Below are positions 1 to 8,011 of a DNA stretch of 52,726 nt, in pieces (position 1 is the first letter of the stretch; every line of letters starts with the position of its first letter). This stretch comes from Acidovorax sp. CCYZU-2555 (GTDB taxonomy: Bacteria > Pseudomonadota > Gammaproteobacteria > Burkholderiales > Burkholderiaceae_C), in the NCBI RefSeq assembly GCF_018413525.1, contig NZ_JAHCDD010000038.1, positions 1 through 52,726 on the forward strand, in the 5' to 3' direction. The notes below the pieces were generated by a model, which had not been told where the DNA came from, did not search any database, and was given only the letters and a program-made list of their open reading frames with translations. The position numbers and the translations under genes were made by a program.

Positions 1-350
1 TGGGCGATATCGGCCATGCGATCGAAAGCATCGCCAAGCGCGAACGCTTTACCGTGGTGCAGGAATATTGCGGCCACGGCATAGGCCAGATCTACCACGA
101 CACGCCCGACGTGCTCAACTACGGCGTGCCGGGCCAGGGCCTCAAGCTCGAGGCGGGAATGATCTTCACCATCGAGCCCATGCTCAACGCCGGCAAGGCC
201 GCGACGCGCGAACTCAGCGACGGCTGGACCGTGATCACCAACGACAAGTCGCTGTCGGCCCAATGGGAACACATGGTCTGCGTGACCGAGACCGGCTACG
301 AGGTGCTGACCCCCTGGCCCGAAGGCACGGGCGATTACGCCCCCGTCTGA
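1..350 (+). CDS. map: Methionine aminopeptidase type I, 3' end (partial)
   Basis: The reading frame is open from base 3, so this is the last ~115 residues of a gene that begins before the window. Methionine aminopeptidase removes the initiator Met from nascent cytosolic proteins using two divalent metals. Visible metal-ligand motifs are the His of GHGIG, the Glu of TIEPM and the Glu of WEHMV, which match H171, E204 and E235 of the E. coli enzyme. The C-terminus (GDYAPV) is slightly extended. The SMR gene starts 4 bp after the stop, so the two are probably co-transcribed. The upstream Asp ligands lie outside the window. Confidence 0.95.
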   Translation, partial: GDIGHAIESIAKRERFTVVQEYCGHGIGQIYHDTPDVLNYGVPGQGLKLEAGMIFTIEPMLNAGKAATRELSDGWTVITNDKSLSAQWEHMVCVTETGYEVLTPWPEGTGDYAPV

Positions 351-353
351 GCA

Positions 354-689
354 ATGGCGATCAGCTATCTGTATCTGGCGCTGGCCATCGTCTGTGAAGT
401 CATCGCGACCTCTTTCCTCAAGAGCGCCGAAGGCTTCACGCGGCTAGGGCCTTCGCTGATCACGGCCACGGGCTATGCGCTGGCCTTCTTCTTCCTGTCG
501 CTGACGCTGCGCACCGTGCCCACGGGCGTGGCCTATGCGATCTGGTCCGGCGCGGGCATCGTGCTGGTCTCGGCCATCGCCTGGTTCTGGCAGGGCCAGT
601 CGCTGGACGCCGCGGCGCTGATCGGCATGGGGCTGATCGTCGCGGGCGTGCTGGTGATTCAGCTGTTTTCTTCGTCGGCGGGGCATTGA
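354..689 (+). CDS. SMR-family multidrug efflux protein (EmrE-like)
   Basis: 111 residues, the usual length for the small multidrug resistance family, with four predicted membrane helices. The membrane-embedded Glu that couples proton and drug binding is at position 15 (AIVCEVIATSFLK), and the family motif GVAYAIWSG is present in helix 3. SMR proteins act as dimers in the inner membrane and exchange protons for cationic drugs, quaternary ammonium compounds or guanidinium. The ATG lies 3 bp beyond the map stop, so translation is probably coupled. Whether it is a drug exporter or a guanidinium exporter cannot be told from this sequence alone. Confidence 0.9.
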   Translation: MAISYLYLALAIVCEVIATSFLKSAEGFTRLGPSLITATGYALAFFFLSLTLRTVPTGVAYAIWSGAGIVLVSAIAWFWQGQSLDAAALIGMGLIVAGVLVIQLFSSSAGH

Positions 690-720
690 GGCCTGGGCCA
701 TGAGGCCGGGCTGCTCATAC

Positions 721-960
721 TTCGACGCGGCCGGCGAGGCAGGCTCGGACGAACGGGAAATCATTCGTGGCGAGCCTCATACGCCCCCCCGTTCGTGGGC
801 CTCATACGCCCCCCGTTCGTGGTGAGCCTCATACGCCCCCCGTTCGTGGTGAGCCTCATACGCCCCCCGTTCGTGGTGAGCCTGTCGAACCATGAACGGC
901 CCATCATCATGACTTGAGCGCAGGGCGTTCATCCTTCGACGCGGCCGGCTCAGGGTGAAC
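721..960. repeat. Cluster of REP-like dispersed repeat elements
   Basis: Short GC-rich imperfect palindromes of one family: a TTCGACGCGGCC...GACGAACGGG arm at 721-757, a GTTCGTGGTGAGCC...GTCGAACCATGAACGGCC arm at 869-901, and a GTTCATCCTTCGACGCGGCC...CTCAGGGTGAAC arm at 928-960. The same elements recur at 7518-7548 and 19288-19389. They lie in the non-coding stretch downstream of the SMR gene. Elements of this type are common between genes in Comamonadaceae, where they form transcript-end hairpins and can be mobilised by REP-associated transposases. Confidence 0.75.
763..883. repeat. 27-bp tandem repeat array, ~4.5 copies
   Basis: The unit is 27 bp: the REP arm GTTCGTGGTGAGCCT followed by CATACGCCCCCC. 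Copies lie at 763-790 (28 bp, one extra C), 791-814 (24 bp, an internal 3-bp deletion), 815-841, 842-868 and a partial copy at 869-883 that runs into the rest of the REP-like element. All length differences are 1 or 3 bp, which suggests recent slippage. 27 is a multiple of 3, so the minus strand shows an open frame with a 9-residue repeat, which I judge not to be a gene. Confidence 0.9.
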
Positions 961-1039
961 ATTTCGCCAGGCGCGCCCATCGCAGCATCGACGGCCGGCC
1001 CCCATGGCGCAATTCACGGCCCAAGCGAAAAACCATTCA

Positions 1040-1265
1040 TCCTGAACCAGGCCAAGCGCAATTAATACCCCTTTTTCACACACCATTGCCCCCTTGAATC
1101 TCTCAAGAATTGGAATGATTCATTCAATCCAGGTGTTTCTGCAGTTTCTGAAATCAGAAAATCAGCTGATAAAACAATTACTTAAGAGAATAAAAATCCA
1201 AGGCATGCGCAAACCCTGACTATCCAAGTCTCATGTCTTATATAAAACATCATTTATTAAAATAA
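1040..1265. other. AT-rich intergenic stretch without a credible ORF
   Basis: About 225 bp clearly richer in A+T than the flanking DNA. It contains several short inverted repeats (CTTGA/TCAAG near 1096-1110, TTTCTG/CAGAAA near 1145-1160) and a promoter-like site at 1216-1244. No protein-coding frame is convincing on either strand. It separates the REP-like cluster from the possible small RNA and probably works as promoter or regulatory DNA. It could also be a remnant of transferred DNA. Confidence 0.5.
1216..1244 (+). promoter_or_regulatory. Predicted sigma70 promoter for the 1251-1458 transcript
   Basis: CTGACT (1216-1221) and TATATA (1239-1244) are separated by exactly 17 bp, a fair match to the -35/-10 consensus, and lie in locally AT-rich DNA. 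Transcription would start near 1251. No plus-strand gene follows before the terminator at 1426-1458, so the expected product is a non-coding RNA. This is a prediction from sequence only. Confidence 0.4.
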
Positions 1266-1458
1266 AACGGTGGAAACAGGCGCGCGAGCTTCCTACAATT
1301 GCATCCGTTCCCGCAGGACGCCCTGCCCCGCAGCTTTTCGCCGGCCCGGGCCGTGGCGAGCAAATCTGCCAGGAATCAACAGACAACAGAGGACCACCCC
1401 GGCATGTACCGGGGCGGAGGAGACCGGCCCGCATCGCAAGGTGCGGGCCATTTTTATT
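1251..1458 (+). ncRNA. Candidate structured small RNA (~208 nt)
   Basis: A plus-strand transcript is inferred from a promoter-like site ending at 1244 and a rho-independent terminator at 1426-1458, with no credible protein gene between. The interval can form several hairpins: GCAGG/CCTGC near 1314-1327, a TCGCC...GGCGA stem around 1337-1361, a perfect CCCCGG-CATGTA-CCGGGG hairpin at 1397-1414 followed by GGAGGAG, and the terminator stem. The 5' AAATAAAA (near 1258-1265) is also complementary to the terminal TTTTATTT. I could not match it to 6S RNA, tmRNA or another known family. It is convergent with the SDR gene, so it might instead act on that transcript's 3' end. Confidence 0.4.
1426..1458 (+). 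terminator. Rho-independent terminator (plus strand)
   Basis: GGCCCGCA (1426-1433) pairs with TGCGGGCC (1442-1449) around an 8-nt loop, followed by ATTTTTATT. The T-run is on the plus strand only; on the minus strand the stem is followed by GGTCTCC, so it does not serve the minus-strand SDR gene that ends at 1468. Its presence with no upstream plus-strand gene is the main argument for the small RNA. Confidence 0.75.
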
Positions 1459-1467
1459 TCCCGCGGC

Positions 1468-2217
1468 TCAGAGATTGCCCACGCCGCCGTCGACCTGCAG
1501 TTCGGTGCCCACCACATAACTCGATTCGTCGGATGCCAGGAACACCGCGGCCTTGGCCAGTTCCAGCGGCGTGCCCAGGCGGCCTATCGGCACGAGCTTT
1601 CTGATCTGCGCGCGCAGCGCCGCTTCCTCTTCGGGCGGCAGGCCCAGCTTGCCCAGTGCCGCGGTTTCGGTCGGGCCCGGGCTCAGGCCGTTGACGCGTA
1701 TGCCGCGCTCCCACAACTCGCCCGACAGCGTGCGCGCCAGCGACAGCAGGCCGGCCTTGCTCGCGGCATAGGCGCTGCTTTGCGGCAGGCCGATATGCGC
1801 GCTGACCGAGCCGCACAGGATCACCGACGCGGGATTCGCCAGCAGCGGCAGCAGCGCCTGGATCAGAAAGAACGGGCCCTTGAGGTTGACGCCCATGAGC
1901 TGGTCGTAAGCGGCTTCGTCCCAATCCTGCAGGGGGCGGTGCGTCACGTCGCCCGCATTCGCATACAGCACATCCAGGCGCGGCCAATGCCGTGCAAGCT
2001 GCTGCGCCAGCGCGCGCTGGCCGGCGATATCGCCCGCATCGCTTGGCAGCAGCAGTGCGGCGTCACCGAGCTCGCGGCCCGCGGCCGACAGCGCCTGTTC
2101 GTTGCGCCCGGTGATCGCCACCGTCGCGCCCTCGGCCAGGAACTGGCGTGCGGTTTCCAGCCCTATGCCCCCTGTACCGCCCGTAATGAGCGCGTATTTG
2201 CCTTGAAGTCGTGCCAT
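1468..2217 (-). CDS. SDR-family NAD(P)-dependent oxidoreductase
   Basis: Classical short-chain dehydrogenase of 249 residues, counted from the ATG at 2217, which directly follows AAGGAC; the frame stays open 11 codons further upstream but without a better start. Visible motifs are the cofactor loop TGGTGGIG near the N-terminus, NAG (YANAGD), the catalytic Ser (CGSVSA), YAASK with the active-site Tyr and Lys, and the C-terminal VDGG. The substrate is unknown. It is divergent from an HxlR regulator gene with an inverted repeat between them, so its expression is probably controlled by that regulator, perhaps in response to an electrophile or aldehyde. Confidence 0.9.
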   Translation of the reverse strand: MARLQGKYALITGGTGGIGLETARQFLAEGATVAITGRNEQALSAAGRELGDAALLLPSDAGDIAGQRALAQQLARHWPRLDVLYANAGDVTHRPLQDWDEAAYDQLMGVNLKGPFFLIQALLPLLANPASVILCGSVSAHIGLPQSSAYAASKAGLLSLARTLSGELWERGIRVNGLSPGPTETAALGKLGLPPEEEAALRAQIRKLVPIGRLGTPLELAKAAVFLASDESSYVVGTELQVDGGVGNL

Positions 2218-2261
2218 GTCCTTGAATCCTGAAGAAAAGCAAGACTGCATTGTTCAATCAA

Positions 2262-2298
2262 TAGTATCCTTTGCATAGTAGGCACCCTTTGGATACTA
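2262..2298. promoter_or_regulatory. Inverted repeat, candidate HxlR operator
   Basis: TAGTATCC (2262-2269) and GGATACTA (2291-2298) form a perfect 8-bp inverted repeat separated by 21 bp, with a third half-site-like ATAGTAGGC at 2276-2284. It lies between the divergent SDR and HxlR genes, where an autoregulating dimeric repressor would act on both. Binding by the adjacent HxlR protein is inferred. Confidence 0.55.
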
Positions 2299-2317
2299 AA
2301 CAGGCGAATGAATAGCC

Positions 2318-2656
2318 ATGGAAACTTTCGACACCGCGCAGCGCTGCCCCATGGTGGATTTCGTGAACCTGATTTCGGGCAAATGGGCGATTCCCATCCT
2401 GTACCGGCTGATCGTCATTGACGCGCCGGTGCGCTTCAGCGCGCTGCAGCGCGCCATTGCGCCGATCACGCAAAAGGAGCTGACCAAACAGCTGCGCCTG
2501 TTCGAGCAGCGCGGCCTGGTGCGCCGCACGGTCTATGCCGAAGTGCCGCCGCGCGTGGAATACGAAGTCACCGCGCTGGGCAAGACCTTGCGGCCCACGC
2601 TGGACTCGCTCGCCGGCTGGATGCGCGGCAACGCGGATCAGCTGCTGCGCGCATGA
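2318..2656 (+). CDS. HxlR-family winged-helix transcriptional regulator
   Basis: 112 residues, typical of HxlR/MarR-like single-domain regulators. The family signature is visible: Cys10-Pro near the N-terminus (RCPMVDFVNLISGKWAIPIL), the DNA-binding helix region around ITQKELTKQLRLFEQRGLV, and the wing RTVYAEVPPRVEYEVTALG. The N-terminal Cys is the redox or electrophile sensor in characterised relatives such as YodB, HypR and QorR. The gene is divergent from the SDR gene and a likely operator lies between them. The ATG at 2318 places Cys10 at the usual distance from the start. Confidence 0.88.
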   Translation: METFDTAQRCPMVDFVNLISGKWAIPILYRLIVIDAPVRFSALQRAIAPITQKELTKQLRLFEQRGLVRRTVYAEVPPRVEYEVTALGKTLRPTLDSLAGWMRGNADQLLRA

Positions 2657-2720
2657 GATAGGAAGCCGCGTCTTGCCCCTGAACGGCCAAGTTAGCGCCG
2701 GATAGTTCAAAATACGCCCG

Positions 2721-4748
2721 GTGTCCATCCCCCAATCGTTTATCCAAGAGCTGCTGTCCCGCGTGGACGTGGTCGACATCGTCGGCCGCTATGTGCAGCT
2801 GCGCAAAGGCGGCGCGAACTTCATGGGGCTGTGCCCCTTCCATGGCGAGAAGTCGCCGTCGTTCAGCGTCAGCCCCTCCAAACAGTTCTATCACTGCTTC
2901 GGCTGTGGCAAGAATGGCAATGCCATAGGCTTCCTGATGGAGCATGCCGGCATGGGCTTCATAGAAGCCGTGCAAGACCTGGCCGGCCAGGTCGGCCTGG
3001 TCGTGCCTCAGGACGACATCAGTCCCCAGGAGCGCCAGCGCCAGGCCGCACAAAAGGAAAAGCAGGCCACGATCACCGATGTGCTCGAGAAGGCTGGCGA
3101 CGCCTACCGCCGCCACCTCAAGGACTCGCCGCACGCCATCGCCTACCTCAAGGGCCGCGGCGTCTCGGGCGCCACGGCGGCGCGCTTCGGTCTGGGCTAC
3201 GCGCCCGAGGGCTGGCGCAGCCTGGCGAGCGTGTTCGCCCAATATGACGACCCATTGCTGCACGAAAGCGGCATGGTGATCGTCAATGAGGAAGACAACA
3301 AGCGCTACGACCGTTTCCGCGACCGGCTGATGTTCCCCATCCGCAACGTCAAGGGCGAATGCATAGGCTTTGGCGGACGGGTGTTCGGCGATGAAAAGCC
3401 CAAGTACCTGAACTCGCCCGAAACGCCGGTGTTCCACAAGGGGCGCGAGCTCTACGGCCTGTTCGAGGCGCGCAACGCGCTGCGCGAAATGGGCTATGCG
3501 CTGGTGACCGAAGGCTACATGGACGTGGTCGCGCTGTCCCAGCTGGGCTTTGCGAACGCGGTCGCCACACTGGGCACGGCCTGCACGCCCGACCATGTGC
3601 AAAAGCTCTTCCGCTTCACCGATGCCGTGGTGTTCAGCTTCGACGGCGACAGCGCAGGCCGGCGCGCCGCGCACAAGGCGCTCGAAGCCGCCCTGCCCTA
3701 CGCGACCGATACGCGCAGCCTCAAATTCCTGTTCCTGCCGACCGAGCACGACCCCGACAGCTTCATCCGCGAATTCGGCACCGATGCGTTCGCACGCCAG
3801 GTGGGCGACGCCAAGCCGCTGAGCCGCTTCCTGATCGACGCGGCCAGCGAAGGCTGCGATCTGGGCCTGGCCGAAGGCCGGGCGCACATGGCCAGCAATG
3901 CGCGGCCGCTGTGGACCCTGCTGCCCGATGGCGTGCTCAAGCGCCAGCTGATCGCCGAAATCGCCGAACTGGCCCAGCTGCAGTTGCAGGACCTGAGCGA
4001 GCTGTGGAGCAAGGAGCCCGCACGCCCCGGCATGCGCAGTGCCCCCGCGCCCGGCCACGACGCAGGCGGCTACAGCGCGGGCGGCCCGCCCGATATGGAT
4101 TGGGGCCAGGACATGCCGCCCGGCGCGGGCGGCTACAGCGGCGGTCAGGGCGGCGGCTACAGCCCGGCCAACGCCGGCAGCCAGAACGGCGCCTGGAGCC
4201 CGGGCCAGGGCAAGGGCAAAAAATGGGAAAAAGGCAGCTGGGGCCGTGATCGCCAGCCCGCGAACCGCTTCGAAGCCGGCTCACGCGGGCCGCGCAGCGC
4301 GCCTGCGACCAAGACCGACCAGGCCGCGCGCCTGCTGATGGCGCATATGGAGTTCATGGAAGAACTCACGCACGAGGATTTCGACGCGCTGGCGCGCTGC
4401 GGCGCGCCGCATGGCGGCTTGTTTTCGTGGCTGGAGGCCCAATTTCAGGAATATGGCGCCCAACCCTGGGCGGTGCTGCGCGAGCGCTTGCAGGAATGCA
4501 TAGATGCGGGCGTGGCACCCTTGGCCGAACGCCTGATGACCGGACCGCATGCCCAGCCCGAAGGCGAACTGCCCGAATTGCGCCGTGAACTGCGCGGCGT
4601 GCTCAACCGCGTGCTGATCGACCACATCAAGCAGCAGACCCATACGGTTGCCATGGCGATTTCCACCAATCCCCATGCGGCACAGCAATTGCGCGACTTA
4701 TACACTCGGTTACAATTTTTAGAAAATGAAACGCGCAATCCCTCTTGA
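2721..4748 (+). CDS. dnaG: DNA primase DnaG
   Basis: Makes RNA primers on the lagging strand at the replication fork. The start is GTG at 2721. The CHC2 zinc ligands C38, H41, C59 and C62 are present (LCPFHGEKSPSF; YHCFGCG). The catalytic core and TOPRIM domain follow, with VTEGYMDVVAL near residue 264 and SFDGDSAGRRA near 306 supplying the acidic metal ligands. A Gly/Pro/Ser-rich low-complexity linker covers roughly residues 431-530, and the DnaB-binding domain fills the C-terminus. At 675 residues it is about 90 longer than E. coli DnaG, mostly because of this linker. rpoD follows, as in the classical macromolecular synthesis operon, but rpsU is not next to it here. Confidence 0.97.
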   Translation: MSIPQSFIQELLSRVDVVDIVGRYVQLRKGGANFMGLCPFHGEKSPSFSVSPSKQFYHCFGCGKNGNAIGFLMEHAGMGFIEAVQDLAGQVGLVVPQDDISPQERQRQAAQKEKQATITDVLEKAGDAYRRHLKDSPHAIAYLKGRGVSGATAARFGLGYAPEGWRSLASVFAQYDDPLLHESGMVIVNEEDNKRYDRFRDRLMFPIRNVKGECIGFGGRVFGDEKPKYLNSPETPVFHKGRELYGLFEARNALREMGYALVTEGYMDVVALSQLGFANAVATLGTACTPDHVQKLFRFTDAVVFSFDGDSAGRRAAHKALEAALPYATDTRSLKFLFLPTEHDPDSFIREFGTDAFARQVGDAKPLSRFLIDAASEGCDLGLAEGRAHMASNARPLWTLLPDGVLKRQLIAEIAELAQLQLQDLSELWSKEPARPGMRSAPAPGHDAGGYSAGGPPDMDWGQDMPPGAGGYSGGQGGGYSPANAGSQNGAWSPGQGKGKKWEKGSWGRDRQPANRFEAGSRGPRSAPATKTDQAARLLMAHMEFMEELTHEDFDALARCGAPHGGLFSWLEAQFQEYGAQPWAVLRERLQECIDAGVAPLAERLMTGPHAQPEGELPELRRELRGVLNRVLIDHIKQQTHTVAMAISTNPHAAQQLRDLYTRLQFLENETRNPS

Positions 4749-4770
4749 AATCGCTGGACAAAGATATAAT
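4745..4770 (+). promoter_or_regulatory. Predicted promoter upstream of rpoD
   Basis: A perfect -10 hexamer TATAAT at 4765-4770 lies just after the dnaG stop codon (4746-4748). Upstream TTGAAA (4745-4750) is 14 bp away, which is short, so the -35 element is uncertain. A start near 4777 would give rpoD a leader of about 240 nt. This would let rpoD be expressed apart from dnaG. Confidence 0.5.
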
Positions 4771-5016
4771 TAAAGGCTAGCGGCAAGAGCGACAGCAGCA
4801 CCTCCGGGCCGGGTCAACGTGAAAAACACGTCATTGCAGCAACTGCATGGACCCAAATTACCGCAAGGACTGCACCCCAAATGTTCGCCCAGACATCTTG
4901 CCCAGGAGATCTTTCTCCGGATGCTAAACCTGCCTATGGCGGGCTCGCATCCATTGCGCCGGAATCTTAGGCGCTTGTGTTTTCTTTGTGTGTTCGATTT
5001 TGCATCAGAGGTGTTC

Positions 5017-7425
5017 ATGCCCGCTCCAAAGTCCCCGAAGTTGCCCAAGTCTGCCGTTGGCCCCGTTGCAAAAATTGAAAAATCCGTGCCTGCAACCGCA
5101 GCTGCCAAGGCCGTGTCCCAAGCACCGGCCAAGACCGTAACATCTGCGACCCCAACAGCGGCTGAGCCCCCAGCTGCTGCCAAGAAAGTCAAATCCGTGG
5201 CCACCAAGACCTCTGCTGAACTCATCGCCGCCGCTGACGCCCTGCTCGCGGCCGCCGCTCCCGCCAAGCGCGGCCGCAAGCCCAAGGCTGCCGAAGACGG
5301 CGCCGAACCCGCCGTGAAGAAGGCCCCTGCGGCCAAGAAGGCGGTTGCTGCCGTCGACAAGACGCCGGCCAAGCGCGGCCGCAAGCCCAAGTCCAAGGAA
5401 GACGGCGACGACATGGACGACACCGACCTGTCCGATATCGAGTCCGACCTGGAAGGCGAAGTCGAAGCGGTCGAAACCACGACCACGACGACGACCGAAA
5501 AGGTCAAGCCGCTGCGCATGAAGATCAGCAAGGCCAAGGAACGCGCCTTGATGAAGGAATTCGGCCTGGACGAAACCGTCCTGACCGAAGAAGAAATGCT
5601 GACCCGCCGCCAGCGCCTGAAGGCGCTGATCAAGCTGGGCAAGACCCGCGGCTACCTCACGCACGGCGAAATCAACGATCACCTGCCCGACAAGCTGGTC
5701 GATGCCGAAACCCTCGAAGTCGTCATCTCCATGCTCAACGACATGGGTGTGGCCGTCTATGAACAGACGCCTGACGCCGAGACGCTGCTGCTGAACAACA
5801 CCGGCCAGTCGGCAACGACCGAAGAAGAAGCCGAAGAAGAAGCCGAAGCCGCGCTGTCGACCGTCGACTCCGAATTCGGCCGCACGACCGACCCGGTGCG
5901 CATGTACATGCGTGAAATGGGCACCGTCGAGTTGCTGACGCGCGAAGGCGAAATCGAAATCGCCAAGCGCATCGAAGGCGGTCTGCAGGACATGATGCAA
6001 GCCATCAGCGCCTCGCCCGCGACCATTGCCGAAATCCTCAACATGTCCGAGGAAATCCGCAGCGGCAAGGTCGTCATCTCGACCATCGTTGACGGTTTCT
6101 CCAACCCCAACGAAGCCGACGATTACGTGGCCGAAGAAGACTTCGACGAATTCGACGAAGAAGACGACGACGACGGCAAGGGCGGCTCCAAGGCGCTGAC
6201 CAAGAAGCTCGAAGAACTCAAGAACGACGCACTGTCGCGCTTCGACAAGATGCGCGAGCTGTTCGAGAAGATGCACAAGATCTACGACAAGGAAGGCTAC
6301 GGCACTCCTGCGTACATGAAGGTGCAGGCCTCGCTGACCGAAGAGCTGATGACCATCCGCTTCACGGCCAAGACCATCGAGAAGCTGTGCGACCTGGTGC
6401 GTGCCCAGGTGGATGACGTGCGCAAGAAGGAACGCGAACTGCGCCGCATCATCGTCGACAAGTGCGGCATGCCCCAGGAAACCTTCATCAAGGAATTCCC
6501 GGCCAACCTGCTGAACCTCGAATGGGTGGTCAAGCAGGCCAATTCGAACAAGTCGTGGAGCATCATCCTCGAGCGCAACATTCCCCCGGTGCAAGAGCTG
6601 CAGCAGAACCTGATCGACCTGCAGACGCGCGTTGTCGTGCCCCTGCCAGGCCTGAAGGACATCAACAAGCGCATGAACGACGGCGAACGTGCGTCGCGCG
6701 ATGCCAAGAAGGAAATGATCGAGGCCAACCTGCGCCTGGTGATTTCGATCGCGAAGAAGTACACCAACCGCGGCCTGCAGTTCCTTGACTTGATCCAGGA
6801 AGGCAACATCGGTCTGATGAAGGCCGTCGACAAGTTCGAATACCGCCGCGGCTACAAGTTCTCGACCTATGCCACGTGGTGGATCCGCCAGGCCATCACG
6901 CGCTCGATCGCCGACCAGGCACGCACCATCCGGATTCCGGTGCACATGATCGAAACCATCAACAAGATGAACCGCATCAGCCGCCAGCATCTGCAGGAGT
7001 TCGGCTTCGAACCCGATGCGTCCATCCTGGCTGCGAAGATGGAAATCCCCGAGGACAAGATCCGCAAGATCATGAAGATCGCCAAGGAGCCGATCTCCAT
7101 GGAAACGCCGATCGGCGACGACGACGACAGCCACCTGGGCGACTTCATCGAAGACGGCGCGAACACCGCCCCCATCGATGCAGCGATGCAGGCCGGTCTG
7201 CGCGACGTGGTCAAGGACATCCTCGACGGCCTGACGCCGCGCGAAGCCAAGGTGCTGCGCATGCGCTTCGGCATCGAAATGTCCACCGACCACACGCTGG
7301 AAGAAGTCGGCAAGCAGTTCGACGTGACGCGTGAACGCATTCGCCAGATCGAAGCCAAGGCCTTGCGCAAGCTCAAGCACCCTTCGCGTTCGGACAAGCT
7401 GCGCAGCTTCATCGACTCGCTCTAA
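5017..7425 (+). CDS. rpoD: RNA polymerase primary sigma factor (sigma70)
   Basis: Housekeeping sigma factor of 802 residues if translation starts at the ATG at 5017 (MPAPKSPK), which has AGAGG a few bases upstream; the frame is open back to 4819, but the extra 66 residues do not look like sigma70. Residues ~1-165 are Lys/Ala/Pro-rich with repeated KRGRKPK blocks and a run of seven Thr. Region 1.1 is ~165-250, region 1.2 starts near 291 ([11 protein letters not shown]), and a large non-conserved acidic insert follows. Region 2 is ~568-630 (promoter melting and -10 contacts), and region 4 is ~744-795 with the -35-binding helix-turn-helix ([27 protein letters not shown]). A terminator follows at 7451. 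Confidence 0.96.
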   Translation: MPAPKSPKLPKSAVGPVAKIEKSVPATAAAKAVSQAPAKTVTSATPTAAEPPAAAKKVKSVATKTSAELIAAADALLAAAAPAKRGRKPKAAEDGAEPAVKKAPAAKKAVAAVDKTPAKRGRKPKSKEDGDDMDDTDLSDIESDLEGEVEAVETTTTTTTEKVKPLRMKISKAKERALMKEFGLDETVLTEEEMLTRRQRLKALIKLGKTRGYLTHGEINDHLPDKLVDAETLEVVISMLNDMGVAVYEQTPDAETLLLNNTGQSATTEEEAEEEAEAALSTVDSEFGRTTDPVRMYMREMGTVELLTREGEIEIAKRIEGGLQDMMQAISASPATIAEILNMSEEIRSGKVVISTIVDGFSNPNEADDYVAEEDFDEFDEEDDDDGKGGSKALTKKLEELKNDALSRFDKMRELFEKMHKIYDKEGYGTPAYMKVQASLTEELMTIRFTAKTIEKLCDLVRAQVDDVRKKERELRRIIVDKCGMPQETFIKEFPANLLNLEWVVKQANSNKSWSIILERNIPPVQELQQNLIDLQTRVVVPLPGLKDINKRMNDGERASRDAKKEMIEANLRLVISIAKKYTNRGLQFLDLIQEGNIGLMKAVDKFEYRRGYKFSTYATWWIRQAITRSIADQARTIRIPVHMIETINKMNRISRQHLQEFGFEPDASILAAKMEIPEDKIRKIMKIAKEPISMETPIGDDDDSHLGDFIEDGANTAPIDAAMQAGLRDVVKDILDGLTPREAKVLRMRFGIEMSTDHTLEEVGKQFDVTRERIRQIEAKALRKLKHPSRSDKLRSFIDSL

Positions 7426-7450
7426 GCGACGCGCCTTTGGGCATTACAGA

Positions 7451-7476
7451 AAGCCATCCTTCGGGATGGCTTTTTT
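7451..7476 (+). terminator. Rho-independent terminator of rpoD
   Basis: AAGCCATCC-TTCG-GGATGGCTTTTTT: a 9-bp stem with a stable TTCG tetraloop and a T-run, 25 bp after the rpoD stop codon. Confidence 0.9.
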
Positions 7477-7517
7477 CATGGGGTCAGGGCACCGGCATGT
7501 CGCCGGCCCAGAACCGC

Positions 7518-7548
7518 CCTTCGACGCGGCCAGCCAGACAAGCTCAGG
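7518..7548. repeat. REP-like element fragment
   Basis: CCCTTCGACGCGGCC followed by AGACAAGCTCAGG belongs to the same family as the elements at 721-960 and 19288-19389. It overlaps the stop codon of the minus-strand MaoC-like gene (TCA at 7544-7546), so the repeat supplies the end of that reading frame. Confidence 0.6.
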
Positions 7549-8011
7549 CCGCGCGCCGCGGCACCACCAGGTGCCCCACCGAAATCTGCACCGCCTGGTC
7601 GTCCTGGTTGAACGTGGTCGTGCGCAGCTTCACCAGGCCTTGCTCGGGGCGCGACTTCGAGGGCCGCACTTCGAGCACTTCGCATTCCACGCGCAGCGTG
7701 TCGCCGGGGCGCACGGGCAGCGGCCAGCGCAGTTCGTCGAAGCCTGCGCCAATGATGCCGCCAGCAAGCTGGAATTCGTTGTCCACGAGCAGCCGCATGG
7801 TCACGGCCGCCGTGTGCCAGCCGCTTGCGGCCAGGCCGCGAAACAGCGTGGCGCGGGCGGCCTCGTCGTCGAGGTGAAACGGCTGGGGATCGAACTCGGC
7901 GGCAAAGCTCTTGATGCGCTCGGCGTCCACGCGCAGGCGCGTGCTGCCGACAAAGCGCTGGCCGGGAACGAGGTCGTCGAGATAGGAGAGCGAACGGTCA
8001 TTGGCGGACAT
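7544..8011 (-). CDS. MaoC-like hotdog dehydratase
   Basis: 155 residues from the ATG at 8011, which follows AGGAG. It has the MaoC/R-hydratase pattern: SFAAEFDPQPFHLDDEAA carries the catalytic Asp and His typical of enoyl-CoA hydratases of this fold (D-P-Q-P-F-H), then GLAASGWHTAA and a C-terminal hotdog strand region. The family hydrates enoyl-CoA or related thioesters. It overlaps the end of the PaaI-like thioesterase gene upstream by 14 bp, so the pair is translated together. The substrate is unknown; fatty or aromatic acyl-CoA is plausible. Confidence 0.85.
   Translation of the reverse strand: MSANDRSLSYLDDLVPGQRFVGSTRLRVDAERIKSFAAEFDPQPFHLDDEAARATLFRGLAASGWHTAAVTMRLLVDNEFQLAGGIIGAGFDELRWPLPVRPGDTLRVECEVLEVRPSKSRPEQGLVKLRTTTFNQDDQAVQISVGHLVVPRRAA

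Noticed and set aside
777..980. Minus-strand ORF of 67 residues with a repeated AHHERGAYE motif
   Set aside because: It is the translation of the 27-bp tandem repeat and REP-like arms; peptides of the VRQAHHER type are a familiar artefact of such elements.
1251..1458. Assignment of the small RNA as 6S RNA or tmRNA
   Set aside because: Length is near that of 6S RNA, but the expected long closing stem with a central bubble is not seen, and there is no tRNA-like end.
1270..2232. Plus-strand ORF of 320 residues
   Set aside because: It runs antisense to the SDR gene, is rich in Arg/Gln/Ala in the way of shadow frames in high-GC DNA, and shows no recognisable domain.
4819..5016. 66-residue N-terminal extension of the rpoD frame
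   Set aside because: The stretch lacks sigma70 similarity, while the ATG at 5017 has AGAGG upstream and gives the normal Burkholderiales length.
5005..7380. 791-residue minus-strand ORF
   Set aside because: It is a long shadow of rpoD; composition is Leu/Gly/His/Phe-rich without domains.
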